This document shows, piece by piece, positions 6,409 through 13,395 of a DNA stretch of 15,050 nt. The notes beneath the pieces were generated by a model that did not search any database, was not told the DNA's origin, and saw only the letters and a list, made by a program, of their open reading frames with translations. The position numbers were made by a program, and so were the translations under genes. Positions within the stretch are counted from its first letter, which is position 1, and every line of letters begins with the position of its first letter. Source of the stretch: an uncultured Eubacteriales bacterium (lineage in GTDB: Bacteria; Bacillota; Clostridia; Christensenellales; Aristaeellaceae). The stretch is taken from assembly GCA_902782795.1 (NCBI GenBank), contig CACZOT010000303.1, forward strand, positions 1 through 15,050, in the 5' to 3' direction.

Positions 6409-8175
6409 ATGTATTTCGACGAGTACCAGAAGGGCCTGCGCGCGACCATCCTCCCCGAGGACGCGCGCCTGCCGGTCGGCGCGAAGATCTCCCGCGAGGA
6501 GGATAATCTCGCGGCGGAGGCCGTGCGCCGCAGCTTCGCGGCCTTCCAGATCGCTCTGGAGCCGCCCTGCGCCACCATGCTGGTGCTGGGCGTGGGTCGT
6601 ACGGGCTTCTCGCGCCACGCCGGACGAGACGTTCTGCGCCTCGAGGCGCAGATCGAAGGCCTCGAATGCCGGCTGCAGTTCCTCAGCTACGTGCCCGGCG
6701 ACGACGATTGCCTCTGGCCCGATCCCATCGAGAATGGCGACCAGAAGGAGCTGAACGGCTTTCGCGTCGTCATGCTGCGCCTGCACGTGGACGTCCCCGC
6801 CGACGCCCGGCCCGGCCAGCACGAGGGCAGAGTGGTCTTCTACCGCCGCTGGGGCTTCGAGGAGGAACGGATATTGCGTGAGATGCGCTTTTCCGTGAAC
6901 GTGCATGAGACCGTCCTTCCGGACGTGTTCCACAGCCACTTCCGCCTGAACCTGTGGCAGCATGTTTCGAACATCTCCCGCCAGTTCGAGGCGCCGCTGT
7001 TCTCCGAGGAGCACTTCGCCCTCCTGGAAAAGTGCGCGGAGAGCCTGGGAAAGCTCGGCAACCGCTACTGCACGGCCGTGGTCTCGGACGTGCCCTGGGC
7101 GGGCCAGAAGTACTACCTGGACGCCGGGCCGCGCATGGATCTCTACGAATATACCCTGGCGCGCGTGTACCGCGAGGCGGACGACTCCTTTTCCTACGAT
7201 TTCTCGCTCATCCGCCGCTGGTGGGACATCATGCGCCGCCACGGCGCGGACACGCTCATGCTCACGGGCCTGTTCGGCCTCTGGCAGGACGAGCGCAACG
7301 AGTTCGGCAACTTCACCGAGGATTGGCCCGAGCCCATCCGCATCCCGTATACGGACCGCGCCACGGGCTGCGTGGGCTACCTCGTGAAGCGGGCGGACAT
7401 CCTCGCGTACCTTGGCGCGCTGCACGCCTGGCTCGTGGGGGAGGACCTGCTCAAGGACACCATCGTCATGGCCGACGAAGTCAATCTGGGCAATTCCGGC
7501 CCGGGATGGGACGCCGCTTTCCGCCTGGTGAGCGGGGCGATGCCCGGCCTGCGCTACGATTTTGACGTGGACCCCAGGACCTTCCTCTCCGAGCAGTTCG
7601 CGGGCATCAAGGTGGATACCTGGACGCCGGGCATCGATTCCTGCGCCGCGCAGCTGCCGGAGCTCGCCGAGGCCCGTAAAAAGAACGTGCCCGTCACGCA
7701 GTGGAGCGTCTGCTGCTGGCCGATGATCCCCAATTCCTTCCTGCTTTCGCCCCTGAGCGAGGTGCGCCTGCACGGGGCCATCACGGAGCTGATGGGCATG
7801 GACGGCTTCATCCGTTGGAATTACTGCGTCTGGGGCGACGACCCGCGCGGCGATATGCGCCTCATGCGCGGCTTCTGGCCCGCGGGCGACGGCCTGTTCG
7901 TCTACCCATCGCGCGGCGGAGAGTTCCTCACGTCGCTGCGCTGGTGGGCCCTGCGCCGCGGCATCGAGGATTTCGAGCTCATGCAGATGCTCAAGGAGAA
8001 GCGCCCCGCCGACGCGCCCGCTGTCATCGACCGCGCCCTCTCCGAGGCTGTCTTCGAAAAGGATATCTCCCGCTGGGATTGGGCCGACGCCCGCCACGAA
8101 GGCCGCTTCTTCGCCCTCGACAACGCTCCCTGCGAGCGCATGCGCGCCGTGGTGCTCGCGGCGCTGGAGGAGTAG
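6409..8175 (+). CDS. DUF4091 domain-containing protein, glycoside hydrolase-like
   Basis: Protein of 588 residues of unknown biochemical function. The C-terminal region carries the DUF4091 signature: IRWNYCVWGDDP at 468-479, AGDGLFVYP at 492-500 and LRWWALRRGIEDFELM at 510-525. The N-terminal 150 or so residues look like a beta-rich region, and the middle (about 170-450) resembles a TIM-barrel-like hydrolase core with many Trp and acidic residues. DUF4091 proteins resemble glycoside hydrolases and often occur in sugar-use loci. There is no signal peptide or membrane segment, so it should be cytoplasmic and act on imported or phosphorylated sugar. The start at 6409 is set by GGGAGGG about 8 bp upstream and by 15-bp spacing to the isomerase gene. 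Catalytic residues cannot be assigned. Confidence 0.88.
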   Translation: MYFDEYQKGLRATILPEDARLPVGAKISREEDNLAAEAVRRSFAAFQIALEPPCATMLVLGVGRTGFSRHAGRDVLRLEAQIEGLECRLQFLSYVPGDDDCLWPDPIENGDQKELNGFRVVMLRLHVDVPADARPGQHEGRVVFYRRWGFEEERILREMRFSVNVHETVLPDVFHSHFRLNLWQHVSNISRQFEAPLFSEEHFALLEKCAESLGKLGNRYCTAVVSDVPWAGQKYYLDAGPRMDLYEYTLARVYREADDSFSYDFSLIRRWWDIMRRHGADTLMLTGLFGLWQDERNEFGNFTEDWPEPIRIPYTDRATGCVGYLVKRADILAYLGALHAWLVGEDLLKDTIVMADEVNLGNSGPGWDAAFRLVSGAMPGLRYDFDVDPRTFLSEQFAGIKVDTWTPGIDSCAAQLPELAEARKKNVPVTQWSVCCWPMIPNSFLLSPLSEVRLHGAITELMGMDGFIRWNYCVWGDDPRGDMRLMRGFWPAGDGLFVYPSRGGEFLTSLRWWALRRGIEDFELMQMLKEKRPADAPAVIDRALSEAVFEKDISRWDWADARHEGRFFALDNAPCERMRAVVLAALEE

Positions 8176-8176
8176 C

Positions 8177-8406
8177 GGGGGAAACGCCAGAGGGCGCCGC
8201 CCTCTGGACTCCAAGGACCCTTAAGAATCCCCAATTGGGGGATTCTTGTAAGACAGAAACAGAGCAGTTCTATCGAAAAGAAACAGGCTCCGGTGCCCTA
8301 TCGAAAGGATACCGGAGCCTTGCTTATTATTCCATTCCTCCTGGCAGGGTGCAGGGACGAAGTCCCTGCCGGGAGCCCAGAGAGCAGAGCCCTCTGGCGT
8401 CTCCCC
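8177..8406. repeat. Mosaic palindromic intergenic element, copy B, with terminal inverted repeats
   Basis: The DUF4091-araC gap (8176-8446) contains no gene. The element is bounded by an 18-bp inverted repeat, left GGGGAAACGCCAGAGGGC (8178-8195) and right GCCCTCTGGCGTCTCCCC (8389-8406), matching at 17 of 18 positions. Inside are CCAGAGGGC-gcc-GCCCTCTGG (8187-8207), AAGAATCCCC-aattg-GGGGATTCTT (8223-8247), the CTCCGG stem (8286-8319) and GCAGGGAC-gaa-GTCCCTGC (8351-8369). Modules are shared with copy A at 1434-1704. No reading frame for a transposase is present, so if mobile it is non-autonomous. Confidence 0.7.
8286..8332 (+). terminator. Stem-loop terminator candidate after the DUF4091 gene
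   Basis: A 9-bp perfect stem, GGCTCCGGT (8286-8294) with ACCGGAGCC (8311-8319), has an inner partial CCT/AGG pairing and is followed by the T-rich TTGCTTATTATT. The U-tract is weak but the stem is strong. It is the same module as the terminator at 1537-1586. Confidence 0.5.
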
Positions 8407-8414
8407 GGAATATC

Positions 8415-8423
8415 TGCTATAAT
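8415..8423 (+). promoter_or_regulatory. Extended -10 promoter of the AraC-family gene
   Basis: TGCTATAAT is a perfect extended -10 (TG-N-TATAAT). No -35 consensus is seen at 16-18 bp, where the sequence is the right terminal repeat of mosaic element B. The leader would be only about 17 nt, with the Shine-Dalgarno AGGTGG at 8434-8439. Confidence 0.6.
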
Positions 8424-8446
8424 ACACGCGGAAAGGTGGGCTGAAG

Positions 8447-9367
8447 ATGCAGGTATACATCGTCACCACAGGCGTGCGGGAGATGAGCACGGTCGGGCGG
8501 GTCTACGTGAACACGGCGTCGATGCCCATGCCCTTCGAGGTGCATCCGCTGGAGTATGAGCTCCTGTATCTGCGCTCCGGCCGCAAGCAGTTCGATTTTC
8601 CGGACCACCCCTCGGTGGAGCTGTCGGGCGGCGAGATGATCGTCTTCCATCCGGGCCGGGTGCACGGCAATTACGAGGCGGTGCAGACGCGCTCCACGCT
8701 GGATTACGTGCTTGTGGCCGATCCCGAGCGGGAGGACGCCTATCCCTTCCTCAGCGCCAAGGAGCGCGAGACCCTGGCGCGGCGCATGCACCAGCTGCCC
8801 GAGACGCCTTTCCGGGCCAGCAAACGGGTGCGGGAGCGTTTTGAATCCATCGCGGAGCTCTCTCAGGACGAGGACCTGGAGCTGCGCGCCGCGCGGCTGC
8901 GGGCGGAGCTGATCCTCCTGGTCATGGATACCCTCGAGGCCGCCCAGCTCGCCGGGAGCGATATGCCGGAAGACATCGCCGAGGCCATCAGCTACATCCG
9001 CGAGAACCGCGCCGAGATCCCATCCGTGGGCGAACTCGCCGCCATGGTGCACCTCTCCGAATCCCGCTTCAAGCAGAAGTTCAAGCACGTCACGGGCGTG
9101 CCGCCCATGGAATACGTCATCCGCATGAAGATCGGCCTCGCCCAGGAGATGCTCGCCCAGACGCCCATGTCCGTCGGCCGCGTCGCCCAGGGAGTCGGCT
9201 TTTCCTCCAGCCAGCATTTCTGCGTGCAGTTCAAGCGCTATACGGGCCTCACGCCCACCCAGTACCGCAAGAACGTCCGCTCCGACCAGGGCGCGCAGAT
9301 CACCAGTATCGAGGAGTACCAGAAAAAAGTGCGCGTCCTGCCCGAGGTATACGGCACGGTCGAATAA
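8447..9367 (+). CDS. AraC-family transcriptional regulator
   Basis: One-component regulator of 306 residues. The N-terminal part (about 15-95) looks like a cupin-type effector-binding domain with the typical GGEMIVFHPGRVHG strand (61-74). A linker follows, and the AraC DNA-binding domain covers about 180-278 with helix-turn-helix 1 near 194-215 (SVGELAAMVHLSESRFKQKF) and helix-turn-helix 2 near 242-265, ending in the signature GLTPTQYRK (267-275). A tail of about 30 residues extends past the usual end of the domain. The start at ATG 8447 has AGGTGG 7 bp upstream. It lies between the DUF4091 cassette and the transporter operon and most likely senses a sugar ligand to control one or both (inference). 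Confidence 0.93.
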   Translation: MQVYIVTTGVREMSTVGRVYVNTASMPMPFEVHPLEYELLYLRSGRKQFDFPDHPSVELSGGEMIVFHPGRVHGNYEAVQTRSTLDYVLVADPEREDAYPFLSAKERETLARRMHQLPETPFRASKRVRERFESIAELSQDEDLELRAARLRAELILLVMDTLEAAQLAGSDMPEDIAEAISYIRENRAEIPSVGELAAMVHLSESRFKQKFKHVTGVPPMEYVIRMKIGLAQEMLAQTPMSVGRVAQGVGFSSSQHFCVQFKRYTGLTPTQYRKNVRSDQGAQITSIEEYQKKVRVLPEVYGTVE

Positions 9368-9381
9368 AGTCATTTTTGCAT

Positions 9382-9393
9382 AATGTGCACATT
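9382..9393. promoter_or_regulatory. 12-bp perfect palindrome downstream of the AraC-family gene
   Basis: AATGTGCACATT is a perfect 12-bp palindrome in an AT-rich patch 15 bp after the araC stop. It has the form of a dimeric regulator site, but it lies before the terminator rather than beside a recognisable promoter, so its role is uncertain. Confidence 0.35.
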
Positions 9394-9422
9394 TGTACTG
9401 TAGCACGAACAAACGGTTTTGC

Positions 9423-9486
9423 GCCGCTTTTTGCGAAGCGGCCCGCGCGGCGGGGGAGAGCCTTCCCCTTGCCGCGCGGGCTTTTT
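9423..9486 (+). terminator. Rho-independent terminator of the AraC-family gene
   Basis: The main stem is GCCCGCGCGGC (9441-9451) with GCCGCGCGGGC (9471-9481), an 11-bp perfect match, followed directly by TTTTT (9482-9486). The 19-nt loop itself pairs partly (GGGGA with TCCCC). A smaller hairpin, GCCGCTT-tttgcg-AAGCGGC (9423-9442), precedes it. This isolates the regulator transcript from the transporter operon. Confidence 0.85.
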
Positions 9487-9535
9487 ATGCATTTATGAGC
9501 CGCGTTCGCGGGTTCCCCGGGCCAAAATGAAAAAT

Positions 9536-9558
9536 GTATGAAATCATACCATCATACA
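9536..9558. promoter_or_regulatory. Operator-like repeats upstream of the transporter operon promoter
   Basis: GTATG-aaat-CATAC (9536-9549) is an inverted repeat, and ATCATACC-ATCATACA (9543-9558) is a tandem 8-bp direct repeat. Both lie 9-30 bp upstream of the -35 box at 9567. The position suits an activator, and AraC proteins often bind direct repeats, so the neighbouring AraC protein is a candidate (inference). Confidence 0.45.
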
Positions 9559-9566
9559 AATGGGAT

Positions 9567-9596
9567 TTGAAACCCCGAGGCCGCCCGGAGTATAAT
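9567..9596 (+). promoter_or_regulatory. Promoter of the amidohydrolase-transporter operon
   Basis: TTGAAA (9567-9572), 18-bp spacer, perfect TATAAT (9591-9596). The transcript would start near 9603, leaving a leader of about 75 nt before ATG 9680. Confidence 0.75.
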
Positions 9597-9679
9597 AAAA
9601 TAAAGAAGATGCAGGGCATGCGGCAATCCGGCCGCTCGAAACTGGTAAAATCGCCCAGAACGTAAAAGGAGGCTGCGCC

Positions 9680-10522
9680 ATGCTCCTCGATACTCACATC
9701 CACGTCATGAAGACCGACCCCGTCGCGCCGGACGCGATGCTGCGCAGCATGGACGAGAACCGGGTCGACTACAACGTCCTCTTCAGCGACGAGCCCCTCT
9801 ACCACTCCCGCGAGGTCTCCGAGTTGCGCGCCCACAACAAGGAACGCCTGGACAACCTCCTGGCCTGGTGCCGCGGCCATGACCGCCTCCTGCCCGTCTA
9901 TTTCCTCAACCCCACCGAGCAGGACGCCGCCGAGCAGGTGGACCGCGCCCTCGAGGCCGGCTGCATCGGCTTCAAGGTCATCTGCGAGACCCACTTCCCC
10001 GGCGACGAGCGCGCCATGCCTGTGTACCGCTACATCGCCTCGCTGGGCAAGAGCATCCTCTTCCACAGCGGCATCCTCTGGGATTGGGGTGACAACGGCA
10101 ACTTCAACCGCCCCTGCAACTGGGAATGCATGTTCAACGTGCCCAAGATCCGCTTCGCCCTGGCGCACATCTCCTGGCCGTGGACGGACGAGTGCATCTC
10201 CGTGTACGGCAAGTTCTGCGCCATGTACGAAAACCCCAAGTACGACGACCAGCGCATGTATATCGATATGACCCCCGGCACGCCGCCCATCTACCGCGAG
10301 GAAGTGGTGCGCAAGGTGTTCGGCGTCGAATACTGGGGCATGGAGGACCGACTCCTCTTCGGCACCGACGCCTTCACCACCGGCTACGACGCCGCGTGGG
10401 TACGCTCCTTCGCCGACAGCGAGGCCGCCATGTTCGATCGCCTCGGCGTTTCCAAGGAGGCGCAGGAGAAGATCTTCTGGAAGAACGCCGCGGAATTCTG
10501 GGGCTTGAACCTGGGCAAGTAG
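9680..10522 (+). CDS. Amidohydrolase family 2 protein
   Basis: Predicted cytoplasmic metal-dependent hydrolase or decarboxylase-like protein of 280 residues, of the Amidohydrolase_2 type (ACMSD / lactonase-like). Visible metal-site positions are the N-terminal HxH (H6, H8 in LDTHIHV), H129 (LFHSG), H163 (ALAHISWPW) and D230 (LLFGTDAF). K99 in GFKV is at the lysine position that varies in this superfamily. The substrate is unknown; known relatives act on lactones and aromatic or sugar-derived acids. AAAGGAGG (9665-9672) lies 7 bp before the ATG. It is the first gene after the promoter at 9567-9596 and is followed after 185 bp by the solute-binding protein, so it probably processes the imported compound (inference). 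Confidence 0.88.
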   Translation: MLLDTHIHVMKTDPVAPDAMLRSMDENRVDYNVLFSDEPLYHSREVSELRAHNKERLDNLLAWCRGHDRLLPVYFLNPTEQDAAEQVDRALEAGCIGFKVICETHFPGDERAMPVYRYIASLGKSILFHSGILWDWGDNGNFNRPCNWECMFNVPKIRFALAHISWPWTDECISVYGKFCAMYENPKYDDQRMYIDMTPGTPPIYREEVVRKVFGVEYWGMEDRLLFGTDAFTTGYDAAWVRSFADSEAAMFDRLGVSKEAQEKIFWKNAAEFWGLNLGK

Positions 10523-10530
10523 GCGACTGG

Positions 10531-10634
10531 CCGGGCAACTTCGAGCGAAGCGAGAATTTGCCGGGCGCAGCTGCGGGCCGCCCGCAGGGTGAGCACGCAG
10601 CCGAAATCGGTCGAAAGGGGCTTCCCGCCCTTTC
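10531..10634 (+). other. Stem-loops in the amidohydrolase to binding-protein gap
   Basis: The 185-bp gap holds GGCAA/TTGCC around an inner TTCG-ag-CGAA (10534-10562), CTGCGGG-ccg-CCCGCAG (10571-10587) and GAAAGGG/CCCTTTC (10613-10634). None has a U-tract and no clear promoter follows, so they are better seen as RNA-processing or stability elements within one transcript than as terminators. Confidence 0.4.
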
Positions 10635-10707
10635 CGCCCCGTTCACGAGGGGGACTAGAACCGAATCGCGCGCCGCAAGGCGTTCGAAATAAAGGGAGGT
10701 TAGAACC

Positions 10708-12351
10708 ATGAAACAGTGGAACCGCAGACTCGCGCTGGTGGTACTGGCGCTCGTTCTGGCCCTGTCCTCGATCGCTCCGGCGATGGCCGACACGGAAAAG
10801 AGCGATCTGTACATCGAAGGCTCCGATGGCGTGACGCTGACCGTCTGGTGCACGATCAGCTCCGGCGCCGCCAAGGCGTACACGACCCTCGCCGAGCATC
10901 CCTTCTTCATCTGGCTCAAGGAGAAGACGGGCGTGAACGTGGAGTTCTACCATCCGTCCTACGAGCAAATGGATCAGCAGCTCAACCTGATGATCGCCTC
11001 CGGCGATTTCTACGACATCCTTAACGGCGCCTGGTATCCGGGCGGACCGCAGGCCGGCGTGGACGAGGGCTGCTTCGTGGACCTCAACCAGTACCTGGAT
11101 TACCTGCCTGATTACCTCCGCTACGCCACGGACACCACCCTCGAGACCGAGGACTGGCTGTGGACCGACGCCCTGAAGGAAATCTACCAGCCCACCGCCC
11201 AGGAGCCCTTCCTGGACCATGGCTGCCTCACCTCCAAGGGCGAGCTCTGGTGCGTGACCCAGGTCTGGCGCACCGAGTACCTGCCGGACGCCGGCGCCCT
11301 CATCCGCAAGGATTGGCTGGATGAGCTGAACCTCGAGGTCCCGACCACCATCGCCGAGCTCGAGGAAGTCCTCGCCGCCTTCAAGACCCTGGGCGACGAC
11401 GTCATCCCCATGGAGCTCCCCGCCAAAGGCTATGACGAGGTCACCGGCAACATCGCCGGCGCCTTCGGCTTCCGTCCCGCCTACTACTTCGCCCGCACCC
11501 TGGACGGCCAGGTGGACGTGAGCAACCTCGTCAAGCCCGAGTTCAAGGACTACCTGCATAAGGTGAACGAGTGGTACGAGGCCGGCTACATCGATCCGGA
11601 CTTCATGAACCGCGATGACGCCGCCGCCGAGGCCCTGCTCCTCTCCGACCGCCTGGGCATCTGGCTGGCCTCCTGGACCGAGAGCGATTACTACAACAAC
11701 CTCTACGACGGCGAGGACGAGAACTTCGAGCTCGTCGCCATGCCCAACCTCGTCATGGAGGAGGGCCAGCAGCTCCACTACAAGCAGTACTACAACTCCT
11801 CCCCCTCCAACTACCTCAGCCTGACGACCTCCTGCAAGAACCCGGAGATCGCCTGCCAGTGGATGAACACCTTCTTTAAGCAGGAGTCCCTGGAGCGCCA
11901 GCTCTTCGGCGAGGAAGGCGTCACCTACACCAAGGGCGAGGACGGCGCTTACGTCTACACGGACGAGTTCTACGCCGACATGGAGAACCTGCGCGACACC
12001 TACCTCTTCGGCGGCCTCGCGGGCGTGGACAGCGTGCTGACCATGTACCTGCGCAGCGATCCGAGCGCCTACACCCAGCCCGCCGCCCGCGTCGTGGACC
12101 AGCTCGTCTGGGCCGGCGACTGCGGCACCGAGTTCGGCATGCCCTATGTGGTCTTCGCGGACGACGATTGGGGCACCATGGACAGCCTGATGGCCGAAGT
12201 CCACACCTACGCCGACCCGATGGTGCTCCGCTTCATCAACGGCAGCGCGGACATCGACGCGGAGTGGGACAACTACGTCGCGACCGTGAACGCCCTCGGC
12301 CTCGAGGAAGCGCAGGGCCTGTGGCAGATGTCCCTGGACAACATGGGCTGA
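10708..12351 (+). CDS. Extracellular solute-binding protein of a sugar ABC transporter
   Basis: Substrate-binding component of an LplABC-type carbohydrate importer, 547 residues, a usual length for this group. Residues 1-27 are a signal peptide with basic start (KQWNRR), hydrophobic core and AMA-D cleavage site at 27/28. There is no lipobox cysteine, which is unusual for a Bacillota binding protein. Mature features include the VTLTVWCTIS first strand, a FFIWLKEKTGVNVEF segment and a DFYDILNG segment as in YtcQ/LplA-like proteins, and many surface Trp/Tyr and acidic residues typical of sugar binding. AGGGAGG just before ATG 10708 sets the start. The two permease genes follow after a strong intercistronic hairpin. 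The ligand is unknown; the downstream nagA hints at an amino-sugar glycan (inference). Confidence 0.93.
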   Translation: MKQWNRRLALVVLALVLALSSIAPAMADTEKSDLYIEGSDGVTLTVWCTISSGAAKAYTTLAEHPFFIWLKEKTGVNVEFYHPSYEQMDQQLNLMIASGDFYDILNGAWYPGGPQAGVDEGCFVDLNQYLDYLPDYLRYATDTTLETEDWLWTDALKEIYQPTAQEPFLDHGCLTSKGELWCVTQVWRTEYLPDAGALIRKDWLDELNLEVPTTIAELEEVLAAFKTLGDDVIPMELPAKGYDEVTGNIAGAFGFRPAYYFARTLDGQVDVSNLVKPEFKDYLHKVNEWYEAGYIDPDFMNRDDAAAEALLLSDRLGIWLASWTESDYYNNLYDGEDENFELVAMPNLVMEEGQQLHYKQYYNSSPSNYLSLTTSCKNPEIACQWMNTFFKQESLERQLFGEEGVTYTKGEDGAYVYTDEFYADMENLRDTYLFGGLAGVDSVLTMYLRSDPSAYTQPAARVVDQLVWAGDCGTEFGMPYVVFADDDWGTMDSLMAEVHTYADPMVLRFINGSADIDAEWDNYVATVNALGLEEAQGLWQMSLDNMG

Positions 12352-12376
12352 AAACTGCAACACCCCTGAACCCTGC

Positions 12377-12403
12377 GGCGGCGGAGCGTTCCGCTCCGCC
12401 GCC
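12377..12403 (+). terminator. 12-bp intercistronic stem-loop between binding protein and permease genes
   Basis: GGCGGCGGAGCG (12377-12388), loop TTC, CGCTCCGCCGCC (12392-12403) is a perfect 12-bp stem starting 26 nt after the binding-protein stop, followed by CTCTTCATT without a real U-tract. It probably protects the upstream mRNA 3' end or partly attenuates, so that the binding protein is made in excess of the permeases. A small CGGGGA/TCCCCG hairpin (12436-12452) follows, just before the permease ribosome site. Confidence 0.55.
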
Positions 12404-12473
12404 CTCTTCATTACCCTTCGAATCTTCCGAACACACGGGGAGAGCTTCCCCGGGCCAACGGAGGCGCATCGAC

Positions 12474-13382
12474 ATGTGGCATAAATTGAAGCTGGACATG
12501 AGGCGCAACTACCAGGCTTACCTGATGATCCTGCCATCCGTCCTTCTCATCGCCGTATTCGCGTATTTCCCGACGTACGGCATCATCCTCGCGTTCAAGA
12601 AATTCAAGCCCGCCCTGGGCGTATTCGGAAGCCCCTGGGTCGGCCTCAAGCATTTCAGGGATTTCCTCTCCTCGCCGTATCTGTGGCGGCTGGTCCGCAA
12701 CACGCTGGGGATCAGCCTGTACACGCTGGCGGTCGGCTATCCGCTGCCGATCGTGCTGGCGCTGCTGCTCAACGAGGTGAACTGCCTGCCGTTCAAAAAG
12801 ACGGTGCAGACCATCACCTATATGCCGTATTTCATCTCCACCGTGGTCATCTGCGGTATGGTGAAATCCTTCCTCGGCTATGACGGCGTGCTCAACGAGA
12901 TCATCAAGGCCCTCGGCGGCGCCGGAAACGTCAGCTGGCTATCCGAGCCGAAGTACTTCCAGACCATCATCGTCTGGACGGGTGTCTGGCAGGGCCTTGG
13001 CTGGAACTCGATCATCTATATGGCGGCGCTGGCCGGCATCGACCAGCAGCTCTACGAGGCCGCGAAGATCGACGGCGCGGGCCGCCTGCGCCAGATCTGG
13101 TATGTGACGCTGCCCGGCATCGCCCCGACGATCATCATTATTATCATCATGGCCATCGGCAGCCTCCTCAGCGTCTCCAGCGACAAGATCCTCCTGCTCT
13201 ACTCGCCGCTCACCTACGAGACGGGCGACGTCGTGGGCACCTACGTGTACAGAAAGGGCATCAAGGGCGCGGAATACAGCTATTCCGAGGCCGTCAGCCT
13301 GATCGACACGGTGGTCAACTTCCTGCTTTTGACCGGCGCGAACTGGCTCAGCCGCAAGCTGACCGACACGAGCCTGTGGTAA
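12474..13382 (+). CDS. ABC sugar transporter permease (LplB-like)
   Basis: First inner-membrane permease of the importer, 302 residues and about six transmembrane helices (near 15-38, 75-100, 112-135, 162-187, 212-235, 274-290). The EAA loop that contacts the ATPase is at about 194-215 (YEAAKIDGAG followed by LPGIAPT). It belongs to the binding-protein-dependent permease family and looks like LplB/YtcP partners of large binding proteins. The reading frame is open upstream from 12168, overlapping the binding-protein gene, but that part is a shadow. ATG 12474 is preceded by GGAGG (12460-12464) with 9-bp spacing and starts the typical short basic N-terminus. The stop is 13 bp from the second permease. 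Confidence 0.95.
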   Translation: MWHKLKLDMRRNYQAYLMILPSVLLIAVFAYFPTYGIILAFKKFKPALGVFGSPWVGLKHFRDFLSSPYLWRLVRNTLGISLYTLAVGYPLPIVLALLLNEVNCLPFKKTVQTITYMPYFISTVVICGMVKSFLGYDGVLNEIIKALGGAGNVSWLSEPKYFQTIIVWTGVWQGLGWNSIIYMAALAGIDQQLYEAAKIDGAGRLRQIWYVTLPGIAPTIIIIIIMAIGSLLSVSSDKILLLYSPLTYETGDVVGTYVYRKGIKGAEYSYSEAVSLIDTVVNFLLLTGANWLSRKLTDTSLW

Positions 13383-13395
13383 GGAGGGAAAGACG

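Noticed and set aside
5527..8214. An 895-codon minus-strand open frame opposite the isomerase and DUF4091 genes
   Set aside because: Composition is His/Ala/Gly-biased with no motif, and it spans two convincing genes and their intergenic gap on the other strand. Long antisense frames are expected at this GC content.
10384..12537. A 717-codon minus-strand open frame opposite the solute-binding protein
   Set aside because: It is antisense to a signal-peptide-bearing binding protein with family features, crosses three intergenic features and shows no domain.
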